From Megalopta genalis (taxonomy: Eukaryota; Arthropoda; Insecta; Hymenoptera; Halictidae): 64,000 nucleotides of DNA. The notes under the pieces are model-generated. The model was not told the DNA's origin and did not search any database. It saw only the letters and a program-made list of their open reading frames with translations. This document shows positions 1 through 12,129 of this stretch, in pieces; positions within the stretch are counted from its first letter, which is position 1, and the number at the start of each line of letters is the position of its first letter. Location: contig NC_135013.1 in the NCBI RefSeq assembly GCF_051020955.1, positions 36,967,302 to 37,031,301 on the forward strand, read 5' to 3'. The position numbers and the translations under genes are program-made.

Positions 1-132
1 TGCAATACTTTATTGGTGTCCATTCATGTGGGTTTCATTATTATACTACTGTATCATTTTGATATCACTGGCATTGAATTAGTTGCGATTATCCTAGTTG
101 TTTCGATATTTTCGACGTTCTTGTTGAAATAA
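1..132 (+). CDS. Possible 3' end of a membrane-protein gene (partial, unidentified)
   Basis: From base 1 a frame stays open for 43 codons and ends with TAA at 130-132. The residues are strongly hydrophobic, with two likely membrane-spanning stretches separated by a short loop reading HFDITGIE, and the protein ends FSTFLLK. An AATAAA-like sequence overlaps and follows the stop. This is what the last exon of a small multipass membrane protein would look like, but I recognise no family. The open stretch is short and lies at the window edge, so it could be a chance frame in AT-rich DNA. The upstream sequence is outside the window and would settle it. Confidence 0.3.
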   Translation, partial: CNTLLVSIHVGFIIILLYHFDITGIELVAIILVVSIFSTFLLK

Positions 133-2123
133 ATAATGACAATTAGTACAAATGACGTTTTAATTAGACAAAAGAATGTTAAGAAACATTGAAAGATATG
201 TAAAGAATCCCTATGGTACCAATACCAACAGGAAAAGGAACAGATGATATATCGATTTTTAACATGCGTGTTTAATTGTTCGACTTCCGTTACAGTTTAT
301 CTAGTCCTGCGCGTTGCGAAAGTACTTTTCCATTACGCTTAAATCATCAGCATCAATTAATACGTTAGAGATATTTTAAGGAAGTTGGTTGTATATCAAT
401 CGACTCAATTACTGTCGTAACGTGCAGATTGACCGATACGAACGAGCTCTTCTCGTGTCAATATTGTCATTTCAATACGTTCCCAATATGTTACGCGTAT
501 AAATTCGTACTTGATTAATTTTGAAAGATCTGGGGTAGAAATTCACTCGATAAATCCTATGCGCTATCATCACGTTGACTCGGTATTTATTTATTCGCGC
601 ACACGTTTATTCAACGTGTCGAGTTTTCATGATCGACGACATAGAAGCTAACGTTCAACGTGAAATTATTCGCTAGGGATATTTGTGTGCCTGCGTAAAC
701 GCTGTGCCGCGCGTCTGTTTACGCCGAAACATTTGAATTCAAACGTACTTAATACAATACACGGACGTTCGTTTCCACCTACAACCAGTAATTCACTGTC
801 GGAATTATTTCTATCTGGAAATTCGCCGAGCGTGAAATTGGTCGAGGAAGCCATACTTTTTAATTACGTAAGGAACCGGTGCCATTAGACATGGAAAATA
901 AAGTCAAGGCTCCACATGGAAATGAACCTGTGCACGCGTTCGTGCTTTATACCTCGGATGCAATGACCCGTTACAGTGATTCTTATGCGGCAATCGGTGA
1001 AGTATGAATGTTTTGCTTTCGGTAACCTTGATAGTAAACAGACGGGTGAATGAAACAATTAATTTTCTAGGCACGGTCGTGCAGATATGACGCGACGCGT
1101 TCAAACCGTATGACAGTTTGGGAAGAGGGGGAGGGGGGAGGGGCAAAATTGTGACGCCAAAAGACTAGATATGGCGTTATCTATGCAAATAAGCTAAAAT
1201 ACACTTCGCAAGTTCGGCGCAAAAATGGTAAATCATCTTCCTCATTCTGTTCGTTTTTAGCGCACCCTTCGGTGTCCTCGTTACCACTAACCTATATTAG
1301 TTGTATTCTCTACTGTAATTCTGCCATTATCAGTGTGCGGATTTGTAGAAACAGGCTCCAATATTTTTCTCTGTTGAAATCGGTAGTACGGACGCGTACA
1401 CGTTTCCCAAGATTTCCGGGGCAGGTTTCCGGTGAAAATAACGTTGTGAGACACTGGCCGATAAAAATCGTAGCCAAGGAAGTCTGAGTCCTAAAGTACC
1501 TTTCTCTCGACCTTAGTATCGCGGACACTTCACAACCAGCCGTGGTCAGATAAGCACGATAAACCCACTAGACCGTCAGGCTTGGCACGCGTCGCAACAG
1601 TTTTCGTATTTTCCGGATTTCCGACCGAGTGTCTCAAGTGACCATATGAAAGAGAAGGGAACGGTCTCCTCGAATCGGGGACAATAGAAATCGTTTATCA
1701 GAACAATTGTTCACAGACTCGCGAAGCGGCATGCGCGCGAACAGTTTTCCCGGGTATTCGTCACCGCTCGTCAAGGAATTGCCCGCAGCAATTTCAAGGA
1801 TCACTGGGCGTATCGAAACAGTTTTATTATTTGTTTATATTCGGGTATACCGAACAGGCCGCATTAGAAGTAGCCCGTAAGAATTTGAAGACTGTCTTTG
1901 TTGATATTCTCTTGATATTTCTGATCGTAGTTTCCTCGAATTATTTTTCGTGAAAGTGCTCCTGCGTTAGTAGTGTCCGAAGTGAATTTCAAAAGATAGA
2001 AACGCGTTTTGCAAGAAACTGTTGCTCACTGTTACGCGTATCATCGAATTAACCGATTGGCAGAAGCCGCCGTTCATTGATGCGTCGGGATCATGAAACT
2101 GGAAACCAGACGCCGAGCTGAAA
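133..2123. other. Intergenic / far upstream of Orai, no gene recognised
   Basis: Moderately GC-rich, CpG-containing noncoding DNA. Short frames occur on both strands but none shows protein-like composition or splice support. An isolated ATG followed directly by gtaaat lies at 1225-1230. It could act as a start-codon-only exon for Orai, but is more likely chance. Confidence 0.5.
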
Positions 2124-2132
2124 ATGGTTCTT
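2124..2132 (+). CDS. Orai: Candidate alternative first coding exon of Orai (M-V-L)
   Basis: ATG GTT CTT is followed at once by a strong donor (gtgagt, 2133). The exon would end in phase 0, the phase needed to join the common Orai exon at 12130, giving M-V-L-S-K-M-S-Q. An out-of-frame ATG at 2093 would act as an upstream ORF. Nine coding bases cannot prove the exon. The support is only the donor quality and the matching phase. An intron of about 10 kb would be needed, which is long for this genome but acceptable for a 5' intron. Confidence 0.25.
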
Positions 2133-5100
2133 GTGAGTAGAAACTTGATAGTTGAACTTGATGTTAAAGGGGATAAGTGCGACCTGTCGTCTAAGAAATC
2201 TTTCCATTTAGCACAGCTCTGTACTTGCGTATGTACGTGATAGTAACTAATGTCGAAGAGAACAAATTTTTACAACGTTCTATTCGTACGTGGTTGAACA
2301 TTACATAGTCAATTTATGGCTTTGCTGCTAAATGTCACAGAAATTGTGAACGAAAATACTTGTCGGTCTGAAAGCGTGGCGACACAGGCGCGGAGCTTCG
2401 CTTAGTTCAACATTGAAGGCTTATCTTGTTCTCTTATCGCTGATATTGCTCAGAATGATATTTGTGATATTGTTTATAGTACAATTTTATTGCAAACACT
2501 ACTTAACATTTTGAAGCCTTGTGAACAAATTTTAGCTCGATCATGACATGATATTTGCCTCCTGTTTTCCATACCTTCTAACGTTTACATTTGGTTCAAC
2601 ATGCAGAACTGTTGTATTCAACAAAAACACAAGTGTTTTATTTCGTTTGCGAACCGCAGTATATAAAAACATGCACAGTTGTAACCGACAGTTTGATAAT
2701 AACAGGATGCCGTGAATAGCTGGTTGGCGAACACGCAGACTGTATAATGTAATCGAAATTCCCGATGTTAGGAACTCCTTTGATCCGTGCGATGCTGTAG
2801 AATTCCACAGCCCGTTAAGTGTGCTAATAAAATTTGGCAAATGGGCGTCCCGCGAACGAATTGCACCGTTGACAGATTCTAGAGCATCGTTGCCCTTTGT
2901 AACGAGCTTAATAGCGTGAAGCGATTTATTATTGCGATTATGCGATCGCTCCTTCGCTGTATATTCTTCGAACGGTTGATGGCGTGACGCGCGCTGTAGA
3001 GTTTCTCAAAACAAAAATATTCAAGCAAGCTTTCCTACAATCTTTATGTACTGCACTCAAGGATACTTAGTCCTTTGAAAGATGGTTTGCAGGAGTCCTT
3101 GAATTCTCAGGATCACTCAGAACTTTTTGAAACTTTTAGGATATTTGATTTTGGAAAACGTAATTGGCGTCTCTGAGGATTTTTAAGGTTTTTTTTTTAG
3201 TGTCCTTGAATTCCAATTGTTCCCACTTTGCATCCTTTAGGAATTGTAAGTTCTCTAAGTTTTCTTCAAGTTGTAATAAGTGTCCAGGATCTTGTTTTAC
3301 TTGATATCGTACCTGTTCTGAAAGAAATAGTGATCTCAGATGTCCATCGATTCTTCCAAGGATCAAACTTTCAGCGGCCGCGCTCTTGGACAGAGTCTGT
3401 GGGAAAACAAGCATTTTATAGTATCGCAGTTTCTGACGAGCACCGTGGGATGTTCAAGGATGACAACCAGTCGTAACTATCGTAACTTATTTATCGGCGG
3501 TCTTACGATTTACCCGCACATTCGGACACTCGATACTGTTCGAACAGCAATGATCTATCGAAAGTAAGCCGGGCAACGTTTAAAGCGAATTTTCACCGTA
3601 GAAATCAAGTTTTAAATAGATCAGACGATACCATCAGCAAGTAGGCTAGGGGTGCCCTGACCATGACTGCGGTCGCAGACGGTGCATCGTTTCGTGATAG
3701 AAGTGGTCGCGTCCTGGATGTTTGCCACGAGGAAAAGCCTAAGTAAAATTACCAGCCAGCCGACCACTTTGCGCTCCCGGCTGAGTCTGGCGAAAATACT
3801 TGCGTCTGCGAACTTAAAAAATTCAGAAATCAACATCCGCAATACGAAACTCTATGAATCACGGGTTTCACACGTTCTAATATTTTGGCACTTTAAACGT
3901 CTATTTTCTGCTCGATAATTTTTGACAATAAAATCTATCAACTTACAGTAAGCATCCTCTTTGATATCAATCGTAGAAATAAAACGCTTCTCCCTATGCA
4001 TATCTCCCGGTTTCAAAAACCGAGATTCTACGCAGTGAACGATTGGATCACGTCGTTCGGTTTTACGGTTGCACGAGTAATAAATTAGAATAGCAACAAA
4101 TTGATTTCAGTGTGGCTCAAACGTCGATTTATGTTCTCGCCAATTCCCTCTCGGACATGTGCATCTTGTCGAGATTTAACAGCGATCGTAATTCTTTGAA
4201 TTAACAGGAAACGGTGAACCGGAAGCTGTTAATAGATTGTATATTCTTCCAACAATCCGTCCGGTTCGATCTGTTAGTATTATCTTTTGAACGCTGAATC
4301 CTGGATCCTGGATCTTCGATTCTCGCGATCTTTCCTTAATGAATACGAAGTGTTATTCAAAAGCGTGAATCAGCTGGGGAAAAATGTTGTAACGATATCG
4401 CGCTAGGGAACAGGAAAGATGAGACTGGTGTGCCACTATGTACATATGTAGTGACTAACGACGCCCCTGTTCTCATTACGCTGATTTATTCACCGGATCA
4501 AGAATAGTAATCGGCTATAGCATAATAGCGATGCAAAACCACTTAAGGATCTCGGCGGGTATCCCTCTAATTCTCGTATCTAGCACGCGACATCTACATT
4601 AAAATGAAGATAACAAACTATTTGCGACTTGAGTGTGCTGCAACATGAAAAAAGAATACACAATGCGATAATCGAATGGACATGTTACGTTCGTGCACAG
4701 AGATTAATTCTTCGCTCGAGCAAGCTAAAAAGAATGACCGTCGCTAAGTCAATAATTGATTAGTCCTTGTGCACGTAACAAATGTATAATTATTATAAAA
4801 AAAATTCGCAAAATCTCAGCTGTTAATCTACATTATATACTTCTCTGTGTAAAGTAATTGTCGGGCTGTGTAGAATAATTTTCGATGATAACGATCGTCG
4901 CGAGATTTACTATTCACTTTTCAAATTTTTAATCCTGTACAGTAACAAATGATACGTTTACTATTGTATGGTACTGTGAGATTATAATGGGTTTTTAATA
5001 AATGATTGCTAAATAATGTAACCACGAGATTAATGCTTCAATACTCTTCAGTTGTTTTAATTGTTCCACTATTTCATACTGCAACTACTCAATTTTGTCA

Positions 5101-5560
5101 TCGGAGTTGAGCAAAAAGTAATCTGATTTACAATTATAACTCATTAGTTATTCTAAACCAGTCTATAAAAATTTATGATAAATAACAAGTTATAATCGTG
5201 AATTATTAACATTAAGTTTACAGAACCGAACTGACGGATCGCTAATTTTTTAATTTTCGATTATTCAGATTGTAAAGATACATTTGTAAGTTATTTATTC
5301 GACATATATATTCACACTCGTTAAAAATCAGAATAAATGTCTTATTGTTACTTTTCTATACCTACATAAAACAGATATTTTTAGTGCTACATAAATCTAG
5401 TGTTAATCGGATTGTGTTTTTACCCAACTCCGTTCGTCATAAATCACTTCAAAGAGAAGTTCAAAACGGGTACGCCTCCCTTAAAAAATCGTGGACTTTT
5501 TGTATCTCTCAAGATTAACTGACGCAAATTATATTCAATCTAATTATATGCCCCGACCGA
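2133..5560. other. Noncoding DNA upstream of Orai (intronic or intergenic)
   Basis: No coding exon is supported. Around 3056-3370 the sequence is cryptically repetitive: the 11-mer tccttgaattc occurs twice and AGGAT/TCCTT words recur. A 7-bp word (ctggatc) is tandemly doubled near 4301. The rest is unremarkable AT-rich sequence. Confidence 0.4.
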
Positions 5561-5689
5561 TGCACTATATGCAAGAGTCCTCTCAAGAAACGTGGTATAT
5601 TTAAAAAGAGAAGAAAAAGAAAGAATGAGACCAAACTTACGTCATTTGAATGTGAATTCAGGGTGTCGGTTCAACTTACCCACAGATGG

Positions 5690-5830
5690 CCGAAGGCGTT
5701 CGGTAAATCTCGGCTCGTTTCGGCAACGCTCGGCACCGCTCGTCGCCGTTGTATCGCGGCGTCTTATTCAGTACCAGTGCTGTAGTGTCTCCCGTTCGTT
5801 AGCATTCATTGCAATTCGCGTGTAACTCGA
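5690..5830 (+). promoter_or_regulatory. CpG-rich candidate core promoter
   Basis: A CpG-dense tract with repeated CTCGGC/CTCGTC words at about 5700-5760 is followed by initiator-like sequence (ttattcagtacc, around 5763-5774). It then leads into an open leader and the candidate Orai exon ending at 6022. Insect promoters of this type often carry an initiator without a TATA box. The call rests on composition and position only. Confidence 0.35.
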
Positions 5831-5974
5831 AGTTCATCTGTTAGACGGATTCGTCGGCGACACAGTATTCGGTTAACATGAATCTGTGATCCCTGACCGA
5901 GTGCAAATTTTTCACGCTTCGAATATCCTCGATTTCGTGAATGTGAAGAGAAAGGGGGATCGTTGATCTCCGTC

Positions 5975-6022
5975 ATGAGTTCGCGCGTTTGTCTGCTCGT
6001 TCCCCTCAGCGCTCTCAAAATG
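5975..6022 (+). CDS. Orai: Candidate alternative first coding exon of Orai
   Basis: From ATG 5975 an open frame of 16 codons (MSSRVCLLVPLSALKM) runs to a second in-frame ATG at 6020-6022. That ATG sits directly on a donor (gtaaat, 6023). The exon ends in phase 0 and would join the common exon at 12130 as ...ALKM-SKMSQ. It lies just downstream of the CpG-rich tract at 5690-5830, as expected for an exon driven by that promoter. The residues are not conserved with any Orai I can recall. Translation could begin at either ATG. Confidence 0.3.
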
Positions 6023-8603
6023 GTAAATATAATTTCGGATTTACAGTCGCGCGCTGATAGCTTTTATTTGCATAATACAGTCCTATATACGTAACCCTTC
6101 CGAAGTCTAAGGAACAATTTGCAGCTCCGAACAATATTTCGCAGCAGTGAATCACTCCGGTTTAAACAGCCCTGTGTCTTATTTTAAGCTTTTATTTCAA
6201 CGTGCAGTCGTATAATTATTGACAAATGTTGTTAGAAGAAATGTAAATGTCATCGAAATAGAACACCGAGCGTTCGGCGAAGTTTGATGATATAATGTTC
6301 GGTTCAACAGGAACTGTTATGCTATTACGTTTGTCCTGTGTGCATCGCATGTATCCGACTGTCATTCCTATCGTCATTTTTATTGGATCTATTTCTTTTT
6401 GCCTTACTGCATTCGTGACTAACGCGAACACTGTGGCGCAAGGTTCCCGGTCAATTTATTATTTGCGGACACAATGACGGGACGCGTCCGTCAAGCATAT
6501 CGGACAAACATAATCGTTTAGGTCGCCGGCAGCGATTTTCTTGCGTTCTTCCGATTGCCTTAATCATGATTTAATTTCGTACCGCGAGCAGCCACGGGGA
6601 CCTCTGCGTGTTCTACGGTCCCTGTATTTTTAGTGATATTGGCACGTATCTCTAAACGACGGTAGCTGCAACGATCAACCGCGATGCAGACAATCTGTTG
6701 CGCTTTCGCTGAAATTGGAAATCGATGCGCGCGCAGGTCACGTGAGCTAGGACCCAAAACAACCTTTCTTTTAACTGGTCAATCGCAGGGATTCTTGTAG
6801 AAATCAAAATTCAGGACTACCGGTATATTTATTGGTGATTTTTCTGGTTTCTAGATTTCATTATAATTTTCCAGATTCTCTTTAGGTGGAAGTCAATAAC
6901 CGGTATTATTTTCATATCGTAATTATATTTACTGGCTTTATAAAAGCTTGGTTATATGTATATTCCACTTTCTCAGGGATACTATATCAACGCTACTTCG
7001 AAGATTGTACATACGTAATTGGCGCTGTACATATATCTATACAGCTCATAAGGAAGCTTAATTCAATAGAGTGAAACCTATCTTTTTCCACTTCTTTTAA
7101 ATACTATTTGAAGAATTTTATCACCTCAGCGTCAGTCGTACAAATATTATTTTTCGAAAAAAATTTCAGGGTGAAGCAAAACGTGTCCATGTGCGAAATT
7201 GTGAAAGTACGATCTCTTTTAATTTGGAATAATCTGAGCCACGCTGTCTCCGTCTTATCTTTTATGGAGACTGTCAAGGTTACATCAGGGTGATTGGTCA
7301 CGTCTAGAAAAAAACTGGTTCGCGCATGCAATTACGTCTGGCCTGGAGATGTAAATAAACGTTGAATAATTTTATGAGTCTTGTAAATTTTAATTTGCAT
7401 CCGGTACAATTCACATCTCGATCATCCAGACTCTGGAATTCTGATTTCGGTAAAGTATTTCGATCGGAGACGATTTAATATCTTTTCCTTATAATTCGTT
7501 ATCGACGTGTAATTCTGAAGTTGGTTATTTCTGTTCTCCACGAGCAAAAATAGCGATTTATTTTCGAGAACGTGACTTCAACAGCTTCCCAGTCCGTTGA
7601 CCCACGGCCGAATCAAAAATATCAATTAATGAATCTCGATGGTGGTATTGGCTCATTCTGTGTCGGGCTACGAAAACGGAACGTTATATCCACATAGGTC
7701 TCGATATCCGCGAATCACGGTCAATTAAAGACCGCGGGAAATGTATCATTTACGTAATGACGCGTGCAAATAAAGTAGAACGCGCTGCGCGTGCAACGCC
7801 CCCATTATTCGAATGGCTGTCAACGGTTCGTTACGCGCCACCAATCGTGCGAACGATACTGTTGAAATTCCCACAATACCTTCGCACAGAACGAGATACA
7901 ATATTTTTACTTTTTTTGAACCTCGAAATATTTCGAATGTAGAATGCTTCTTCGAAAATCGTCTTATATTGCCATTATTTGAATAACTTTTTGTTGACAT
8001 TATATTGACGATAATCTTATTGACAAAAAATTTCATTTACTCTCGCGTAAGACGAACTTCGTGTTCACGTATATGAACAAAGTAATTCAGGCGAATATTA
8101 TCGGCAGCAACTAATACATTGTTGAATTATTGTTCGCTAATTACCACTTAATTAATGCTAATCAAGCTTTATCTCAACATTTATGCTCGGTAAAAAGAAT
8201 ACGGATAAAAATTTCCCTCAAAAAATCGTAAGTTCTCGCCGCGCTGGTCAAGATCAGACATGCCATCCTACGAGTTTTTCTGCATGTGAATTCTAGCAGT
8301 TGCTGATGCTTATTCTCTGTGTTTGCGCACGATACACTTCCAAACGTGCCAGCGCCATAAATATTAACGAGTTCACTGATCTCCGATATCAGTCAAGATC
8401 TGTTGTTGATAATCCCCCTAACGACAATTCGAAAGATTGGTAGCCCTGGTGGAAGATCCAAAGTGACATCCATGGAAACCGATTTTTTTGATTACTTCAA
8501 TTATCCTTGTCTAGAACAGAGAAACGTGGACGTAAACAACGGGTATAAGTGGTGTTTGGTCTCTGTTACAGCGCTGGTCAGAAACCCGCAAGAATCGAGC
8601 CTG

Positions 8604-8765
8604 ATGTCCATATGGTCGACAAGCACTGGACGCAATTCAGTGTTTGGCGCGGAGGGCGGAGCGGTACTCCCCTCCACGCAGTTGCCGATCCACGTACACG
8701 TGGCGCGAACACATCTACGCAACGCTGACGGTCACTGCTTCCACAAGCGATTCCACGACTGTCAG
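8604..8765 (+). CDS. Orai: Long-isoform first coding exon of Orai
   Basis: ATG 8604 opens a 54-codon exon beginning MSIWSTSTGRNS and ending HDCQ at a CAG|gtcggt donor (8766). It is in phase 0 and joins the common exon at 12130 to read ...HDCQ-SKMSQSGDG. The start resembles, as I remember it, the N terminus of Drosophila Orai, which begins MSVWTTANNSG. That similarity is the main reason to prefer this exon over the shorter candidates. The frame is open further upstream to about 8403, but the homologous start is at 8604. The resulting protein would be about 272 residues. The exon's own 5' end is unresolved; an initiator-like tcagtc lies near 8391. Confidence 0.6.
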
Positions 8766-8829
8766 GTCGGTACCGATCTCTCCATTCTTTTGATCATTTC
8801 ACAAGCACGTTTTCCTCGTTACTAGACTA

Positions 8830-11800
8830 CGAATAATTTCACAGAAATCCGCTGCACCTTTGCCGACAAACGTTTCCATACACCGGTCAACTGTGCCTGA
8901 TTCTTTCGGCCTTTCGTTTATCCATTCGCGTTCTTAGTTCTTTGAACTGTAGCACGGTATGACCTATTCGACGCAGTGAATAAAAAATTTGCGGTGATGA
9001 GGGAATAGGACCCTGCATGTACAATTTTGGCTGTCAATCTTTAATTTGGTTCTTTATTGTCAATTGGATTTAATCCTTAAATAGTCCTGTGTGAGTTCTG
9101 ATTTACTTGTTTTATTAGTAGTTTTATTAATTAGTATCTTAATCATGTACTTTATTTATTATTATTTATTAGAAAGATGTTCACCGTTTTTTGCTTCGTT
9201 GTTCAAGATATTTGGAACTTGGCACGTGTACGGAAGCTTTTGCGACCGACTGTACTTATACATGTATGTAGGCGAATTGAACCCCTGCGTGGCCAACCGG
9301 ATACTCATCTCTATATTTAACGATTTTTTTATGTCCCCACATTGAGATCGCATACCAGTTGCGAATCCCCATTTTTATTCACCTTTCCGAAATAAAAGTT
9401 TCCGTGTAACATTTTAACATGCTGATATTTCGAACTTGGTTACTTGTTTTGGTCGCCTACGCAAGGATCGGGAAATTACTTATATTATACATTAAATAAT
9501 ATCGTATAAATTGCAGTAACGGAGTTCACAAGAGAAATGGCGGTTTATTTGATCACTAAAAATACTAACACTCGTATGAAAATCACCATGAAAATCATGT
9601 TCATGTCTATGCGCGTGTAATATTCTGTATACTCGACAACCCCTACAATTCAAAGCTAATCGCGTTTAGAAATCAGATAATCACTTCCGGATCTCCCCTT
9701 GACAGACTATTTTCGTAATTACCGCCACACACGATACTTATCCGTCGTATTAGGTCATCCCATAACTAACGCGTGTTCTCTGCCGCAGTCTTGGGAGATA
9801 AAGTATATACATCTAATCACAAGTGTTAATTAAGTTTCTACATACATATATTTTTTCCTCATTTTCAAAAATCTATAAAATGATGTCTAGAGAAAACCAG
9901 TGATTGTAGAAGTGCGATAATGAGAATCGAATTGAAATCCGACAATTCGAGTTGTCTAATTACCGGTCCGTTGTTCGTGGTCAATAAATTGTGATCACGA
10001 AAGGGGATTGAACCCAAATGTTCACGCACCAGTTGCGTATCGAGCCACGGAAGCGTATCGTTACTCGCTATAGTCTATTTCATTTACCCATTTTATTCCG
10101 TTTGGTTTTCGCTCATTTCATATATCCACATTCCTTGTTTAACCTCGGTAATGACGATCACCTGAGGTAACTTTTTCTTAGAATTCGCATCTTCGTTCCC
10201 CTTTTCCTCAATTTGTCGCGTGCGAAGCACCGCTATCATAACAGCGTTAATATTTCCTGTAATCCGCGTCGCTTTATGTAAGGGAACTCCACCGACAGAA
10301 GTTGTTAAGGAGAGATAATTAACCGATTCGTAATTGTGGGATAAATGTTGCGCAGAGAGTCGTTAAAGGAGCCGGTTGCGCAGTTTATCATTACTGATTG
10401 ATGCTGTCCGATGTGGCCAAGGATTCTGCAGAAACCAGAGAAACTTCTTTCGAAAATGAAAATCTTATCGACCTTGATATTTCGAACAACTGAAATAGCT
10501 CCTTTCGCAACGAGCTCTCTAGTCGAACCAGCATGATCTTGAACCAAATTACTATGCATTACACCAAAGCCTGATAGTTACCAGATTTGAAACTGTCTAA
10601 GTAAAAACCAAGGCCGTCTCCGCTTATCAAAAAGTCGAGTAAACGAAGGTGATTTTCTGATGACCTTAAATAAAGAAACACGCGTATCTATCCTTGCATG
10701 CTGTTACATCTATTAACTCATTCATACTTGTTTTAACGAGACATGTATTCGCACACGTAACGTTTATCGATCATTGCTTTAGTGTCATTTATTGCCGCTT
10801 TATCAGTGACTGTGCAATTGTGTTTTGTTGATAGACAGATCGAGTTACTGGATGTCCGTGTTCCCTTCTCGCATAGGCGTATCGATGTATCAGTGATAGC
10901 TGGAGACTTGTTCCTCGTAGTCCGTGCTAGGCTTTCACATGTAATCCTTCACATTTCTGTTCGGCGTCCGTTTGGCTTTTATCAGGTCCTCCTCGTTGGC
11001 ACCGGCATTGCCGCCCACACTTGGTACGTGCCTTTTCGTTTTTTTTACGTGCTTGTGCATCATCCTCACGACGAAATGAGCGGCGTCGAATATCACCAGA
11101 CACACAATTATCCGGAACCGATTTTTACCCTTGTTTTCTCCGCCTCTTTTGTCTTTTCTGTTATTTTCTTTCCTTTTTTTTTTTGTTCTCTCGTTTGTTC
11201 TTCCGACTAAGGTTTCACGATCGACGGTGCAGCCTGAATACGGCGGCGTACGAGCACAACTGTTATCGTTGTGTATCGCGCCACGGGAGCACGAATATGT
11301 TGATGTCTCTTTCGATCGCGCCGGAAGAGGTCTGATACATATTGCGTAATCGTCGTAACCGAAGCTTCCATACGCCATTATCAGAATCAGCGTTGCGATT
11401 TTAGAGCAGGGGGATCGTGCACTGGTGCTCTGCACTCACAATCTTCCTAATTTCCAATTCTATCATTCAAACTATTCGAATTGTACGCTTATCGAGACGC
11501 TGTTTCTGACTTGAGCAGGTATTCCTAGGGTTTTTCCTAATAATTAAGGCGAAATAGTTGAAAATATTTGGTGCAATTCGAAACAGTTCGAACTTGATTT
11601 ACAACTCCGTTACATACAACCAAACAAAACTTTACGAAACTATGTTTCCTTAAATAGTGTGCCCACGTGTTGGAAGAATATTTCCGCACTCCTGACAAAC
11701 GAATAGTTCCATTTAAAAAGAAAACTCATAAAATAGTATAACAAGCGTTTGCTTAGGGCGAACACACTGTGTGGCGCCGGGCACCGGTGACCGACGCGAT

Positions 11801-11950
11801 CGTTTGAAAAACCACGCTGACTGGCATCGGTGACGAAAGTGTTAACAGGTTTTACTGTTCCTCGAATAGAATCGTAAGCAAATTGTTCTGTTGACTCAAG
11901 GCGGATTAGTTAACGTTATCGTATTGCACCGCTTGATAATCTGAATCGGT
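8830..11950. other. Orai 5' intronic/intergenic DNA, no coding exon supported
   Basis: Two overlapping opposite-strand open frames of about 140-165 codons cover 10782-11435, with a T-rich/A-rich tract around 11150-11200. Neither has recognisable domains. CpG density rises again near 11220-11430 and 11760-11850, so a further Orai promoter or 5' UTR exon is possible. A tRNA-like pair of pol III boxes lies near 10003-10047 and is listed separately. Confidence 0.4.
9998..10055 (-). repeat. tRNA-like / SINE-like fragment with pol III A and B boxes
   Basis: Read on the minus strand, TGGCTCGATACG (10047-10036) resembles an A box. GGTTCAATCCC (10014-10004) resembles a B box 21 bases later. A functional tRNA would have about 32 bases between them and a pairable T stem. 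Here the spacing is short and the T stem pairs for only three bases. A decayed tRNA or tRNA-derived SINE head is therefore more likely than a tRNA gene. Confidence 0.25.
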
Positions 11951-12129
11951 GGATTTAATTGGATGGTGCAAGTGTTGTGCTACTATGCTCGTGGGAAACC
12001 AGCGAGCTGCTGCCTATGAGTCGATCAGAGCGCTATGTATATTCGAGTTATGTAGTGGCTTGCTATCGGTCGAATACATCGGCTTCTTTCCACCCACTAC
12101 CAACTAATCCTCTCATTTGTCTCCGACAG

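Noticed and set aside
1225..1230. ATG directly before gtaaat as a further Orai start exon
   Set aside because: A single codon with no upstream in-frame support; such sequences arise by chance often enough to ignore.
10782..11435. Overlapping open frames of 142 (+) and 166 (-) codons
   Set aside because: They overlap on opposite strands in a GC-richer tract with a T-run; composition is not protein-like, and no domain or splice support is seen. More likely a promoter or 5' UTR region of Orai.
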